This document shows, one piece after another, positions 62,349 to 64,000 of a stretch of DNA of 64,000 nucleotides. Each line of letters starts with the position of its first letter. Position 1 is the stretch's first letter. Source of the DNA: Clostridium sp. MD294 (lineage in GTDB: Bacteria; Bacillota; Clostridia; Lachnospirales; Anaerotignaceae). The position numbers and the translations under genes were made by a program. Where the stretch lies: contig NZ_CP097810.1 of the NCBI RefSeq assembly GCF_000364165.2, positions 868,001-932,000 of the forward strand, given 5' to 3'. The notes under the pieces are model-generated. The model ran no database searches and had not been told where the DNA came from. It saw only the letters and a list, made by a program, of their open reading frames with translations.

Positions 62349-63372
62349 AACAATTTGTTCTTTTACTGTAGCAACCGCTATGATTTTAACAGCAACAGCT
62401 TGCAGCAACAGTCAACCAACAGAACCACAAGATGAACAACAACAGCAATCAACAGAAGGAGAACAAATTAAAATTGGTATATTACAGTTAATGGAACATG
62501 ACGCTTTGGATAATGCAAGAAATGGTTTTATAGATGCTTTGGCAGAAAGCGGTTATGTAGATGGTGAAAAGATTGTGATTGATGTACAAAATGCACAAGG
62601 CGACCAATCCAATTTGAAAACAATGAGCCAAAAATTTGTAAATGATAAAGAGGACTTGATACTTGCTATTGCGACACCAGCAGCACAGTCTGTTGCAGCA
62701 GAAACACAGGAAATTCCTATTTTAGCAACAGCAATTACAGATTATCCTGAAGCAGGACTTGTTGCTTCTAATGAAGAACCTAATGTAAATCTTTCTGGTA
62801 CAAGTGATAAAACACCTGTAAAAGAACAACTTGCACTTTTAAAACAAATATTGCCTGATATAAAGAAAGTAGGTATTATGTATAACTCTAGTGAAGCGAA
62901 TTCTGAGATACAAGCAAGGTCAGCAATAGAAGCCTGTGAAGAATTAGGCCTTACTTATCAAGAAGGTACAGTAACAAATGTAAATGATATTCAGCAGGTA
63001 GTACAATCTATTGTAGGAGATGTAGATGCTTTATATATTCCGACAGATAACACATTCGCTTCTGCAATGCCTTTAGTAGCTTCTATTACAGATGTAGAAA
63101 AAATACCTGTAATATGTGGTGAAAATGGTATGGTAAAAGGTGGCGGATTAGCAACAGTAGGGATTGACTACTATAAACTTGGACAGCAGACAGGTAAAAT
63201 GGCAGTTCGTGTATTAGAAGGGGAAGATGTTTCAAAAATGCCTGTTGAATTTCCAGACTCTACAGAAGTATGTATCAATTTAGATACAGCAGAAAAAATT
63301 GGCGTAACAATACCACAAGAAATTGTTGATAGTGCAGCAATTGTTATTAAAGATGGAGATGTTACAGAATAA
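62329..63372 (+). CDS. ABC transporter substrate-binding lipoprotein (ABC_sub_bind family)
   Basis: A 347-residue lipoprotein. Residues 1-24 form a signal with lipobox TATAC, followed by a Gln/Glu/Pro-rich linker. The body is the two-lobed ABC_sub_bind fold: IKIGILQLMEHDALDNARNGF, AIATPAAQSVAAET, DIKKVGIMYNSSEANS and ALYIPTDNTFASAMP. Relatives (TrpX type) bind aromatic amino acids, but the ligand here is not shown. The permease follows 151 bases downstream after a hairpin. The ATG has GAGGGAGG. Confidence 0.92.
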   Translation: MKKGIFRTICSFTVATAMILTATACSNSQPTEPQDEQQQQSTEGEQIKIGILQLMEHDALDNARNGFIDALAESGYVDGEKIVIDVQNAQGDQSNLKTMSQKFVNDKEDLILAIATPAAQSVAAETQEIPILATAITDYPEAGLVASNEEPNVNLSGTSDKTPVKEQLALLKQILPDIKKVGIMYNSSEANSEIQARSAIEACEELGLTYQEGTVTNVNDIQQVVQSIVGDVDALYIPTDNTFASAMPLVASITDVEKIPVICGENGMVKGGGLATVGIDYYKLGQQTGKMAVRVLEGEDVSKMPVEFPDSTEVCINLDTAEKIGVTIPQEIVDSAAIVIKDGDVTE

Positions 63373-63460
63373 ATTGATAATTTAAGAACCTTTTCAAAAT
63401 TATAAATGAAATATTTTTCTTTTGAGAAAGTTACTCAGAGATAGTTTGATTGACAGTATA

Positions 63461-63490
63461 AGAGAGTGCTGAGAAGCACTCTCTTTCTAT
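63461..63490 (+). terminator. Hairpin between binding protein and permease
   Basis: AGAGAGTGCT (63461-63470) pairs with AGCACTCTCT (63475-63484), then TTTCTATAATTT. It probably attenuates transcription so that the binding protein exceeds the permease. Confidence 0.75.
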
Positions 63491-63523
63491 AATTTATAAA
63501 TATAGTATGGAATGGGTGAAAGT

Positions 63524-64000
63524 ATGACTTTAATTTCAATGGCATCTTTTTTAAGTGCTGTTTCGCAAGGATTATTGTGGTCTATATTAGCGATTGGAGT
63601 ATATATTACATATCGTGTATTAGACTTTGCAGATTTAACAACAGAAGGAAGTTTTCCATTAGGAGCAGCTATAGCAGCACAATGTATTGTAAATGGAGGA
63701 AATCCTTTTACTGCAACAATGTTTTCTTTTATTGTAGGATTGATTGCAGGACTTATAACAGGAATATTACATACAAAATTAAAAATACCTGGACTTCTTG
63801 CAGGTATATTAGTTATGACAGGTTTATATTCTATTAACTTGAGAGTAATGGGAGGAAAAGCAAATTTGCCTTTGCTAAAACAAACAACAATAATAACATC
63901 AGTTGTTGAATTTTTTAGTACAGAAACAAATACATTTTCTACAGCAAATGCAGTTATGTTAGTAGGTATTGTATCTGTAGTAGTGGTAATATTTTTATTA
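63524..64000 (+). CDS. ABC transporter permease (partial, runs past window end)
   Basis: The first 159 codons of a BPD_transp_2 family permease, the usual partner of ABC_sub_bind proteins. Membrane segments include LLWSILAIGVYITYRVL, FSFIVGLIAGLITGILHT, and the last visible VMLVGIVSVVVVIFLL; RVLDFADLTTEGSFPLGAA is the conserved start region. GTGAAAG is the only ribosome-like site upstream of ATG 63524. The ATPase gene is expected beyond the window. Confidence 0.88.
   Translation, partial: MTLISMASFLSAVSQGLLWSILAIGVYITYRVLDFADLTTEGSFPLGAAIAAQCIVNGGNPFTATMFSFIVGLIAGLITGILHTKLKIPGLLAGILVMTGLYSINLRVMGGKANLPLLKQTTIITSVVEFFSTETNTFSTANAVMLVGIVSVVVVIFLL

Noticed and set aside
1-64000. tRNA, rRNA or CRISPR arrays
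   Set aside because: No TPsiC-like GTTCGA arms in cloverleaf context outside genes, no rRNA-like conserved stretches and no regularly spaced repeats were seen.

Overview
The window is AT-rich chromosomal DNA from a low-G+C, endospore-forming member of the Firmicutes (Bacillota), most likely class Clostridia. The evidence is a full-length Spo0A, a complete Wal (YycFG) cell-wall regulon cluster, long-form HPF, a BrnQ carrier, CsoR copper control, many AAGGAGG-type ribosome sites and unusually frequent TTG starts (spo0A, walR, walI, prmA, the WYL regulator, the FkbM gene and others). Genus cannot be fixed from the sequence alone. No rRNA, tRNA or CRISPR was seen.

Layout. 1-2620: HAD phosphatase (cut by the window edge), a VWA/CoxE-like protein and a MoxR ATPase on the minus strand. 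2768-5685: a large serine recombinase, a lipoprotein and the decayed 3' half of feoB, which looks like an old recombination scar. 5769-8651: a CsoR-controlled copper operon whose CopA carries a fused C-terminal CopZ with its own internal ribosome site. 8742-11738: a nested palindromic element, a glycosyltransferase, a beta-hydroxyacid dehydrogenase and an orphan Nif11-type peptide. 11806-19167 (mostly minus strand): lipoprotein, GntR/FCD regulator, FkbM methyltransferase with a G9 tract, CoA-transferase, BrnQ, Spo0A and a CYTH enzyme. 19300-23524: DJ-1-like protein, unknown gene, cell-wall amidase, a possible 17-residue microgene, YbaB and DnaX.

23638-34362 is the core wall-homeostasis region: a membrane-anchored HExxH protein, walR-walK, a secreted protein behind a perfect WalR box, walH, walI, murA, walJ, rlmH, a DUF4180 protein, an unknown gene and recR. 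WalRK presumably senses wall or lipid II status. WalH and WalI should modulate WalK, and MurA makes the first committed peptidoglycan precursor, so precursor supply and its regulator sit together. 34693-38850: XRE regulator, CFA synthase, CIRCE-controlled Hsp20, HD hydrolase and a PD-(D/E)XK-like protein. 39024-48683 is housekeeping: secA, prfB with its programmed frameshift, an RluA-type synthase, a nucleotidyltransferase, then prmA-rsmE-nifS-thiI, which links ribosomal modification to tRNA thiolation (the cysteine desulfurase feeds ThiI).

48748-64000 is more accessory: WYL regulator and GyrI-like protein, an SLH surface protein with about seven acidic repeats, a radical SAM enzyme, small secreted or membrane proteins including one interrupted by an amber codon, GNAT, YchF, a phosphoesterase, HPF, an AraC regulator, a macrodomain protein, and the start of an ABC importer (lipoprotein plus permease, cut by the right edge) preceded by tandem palindromes.
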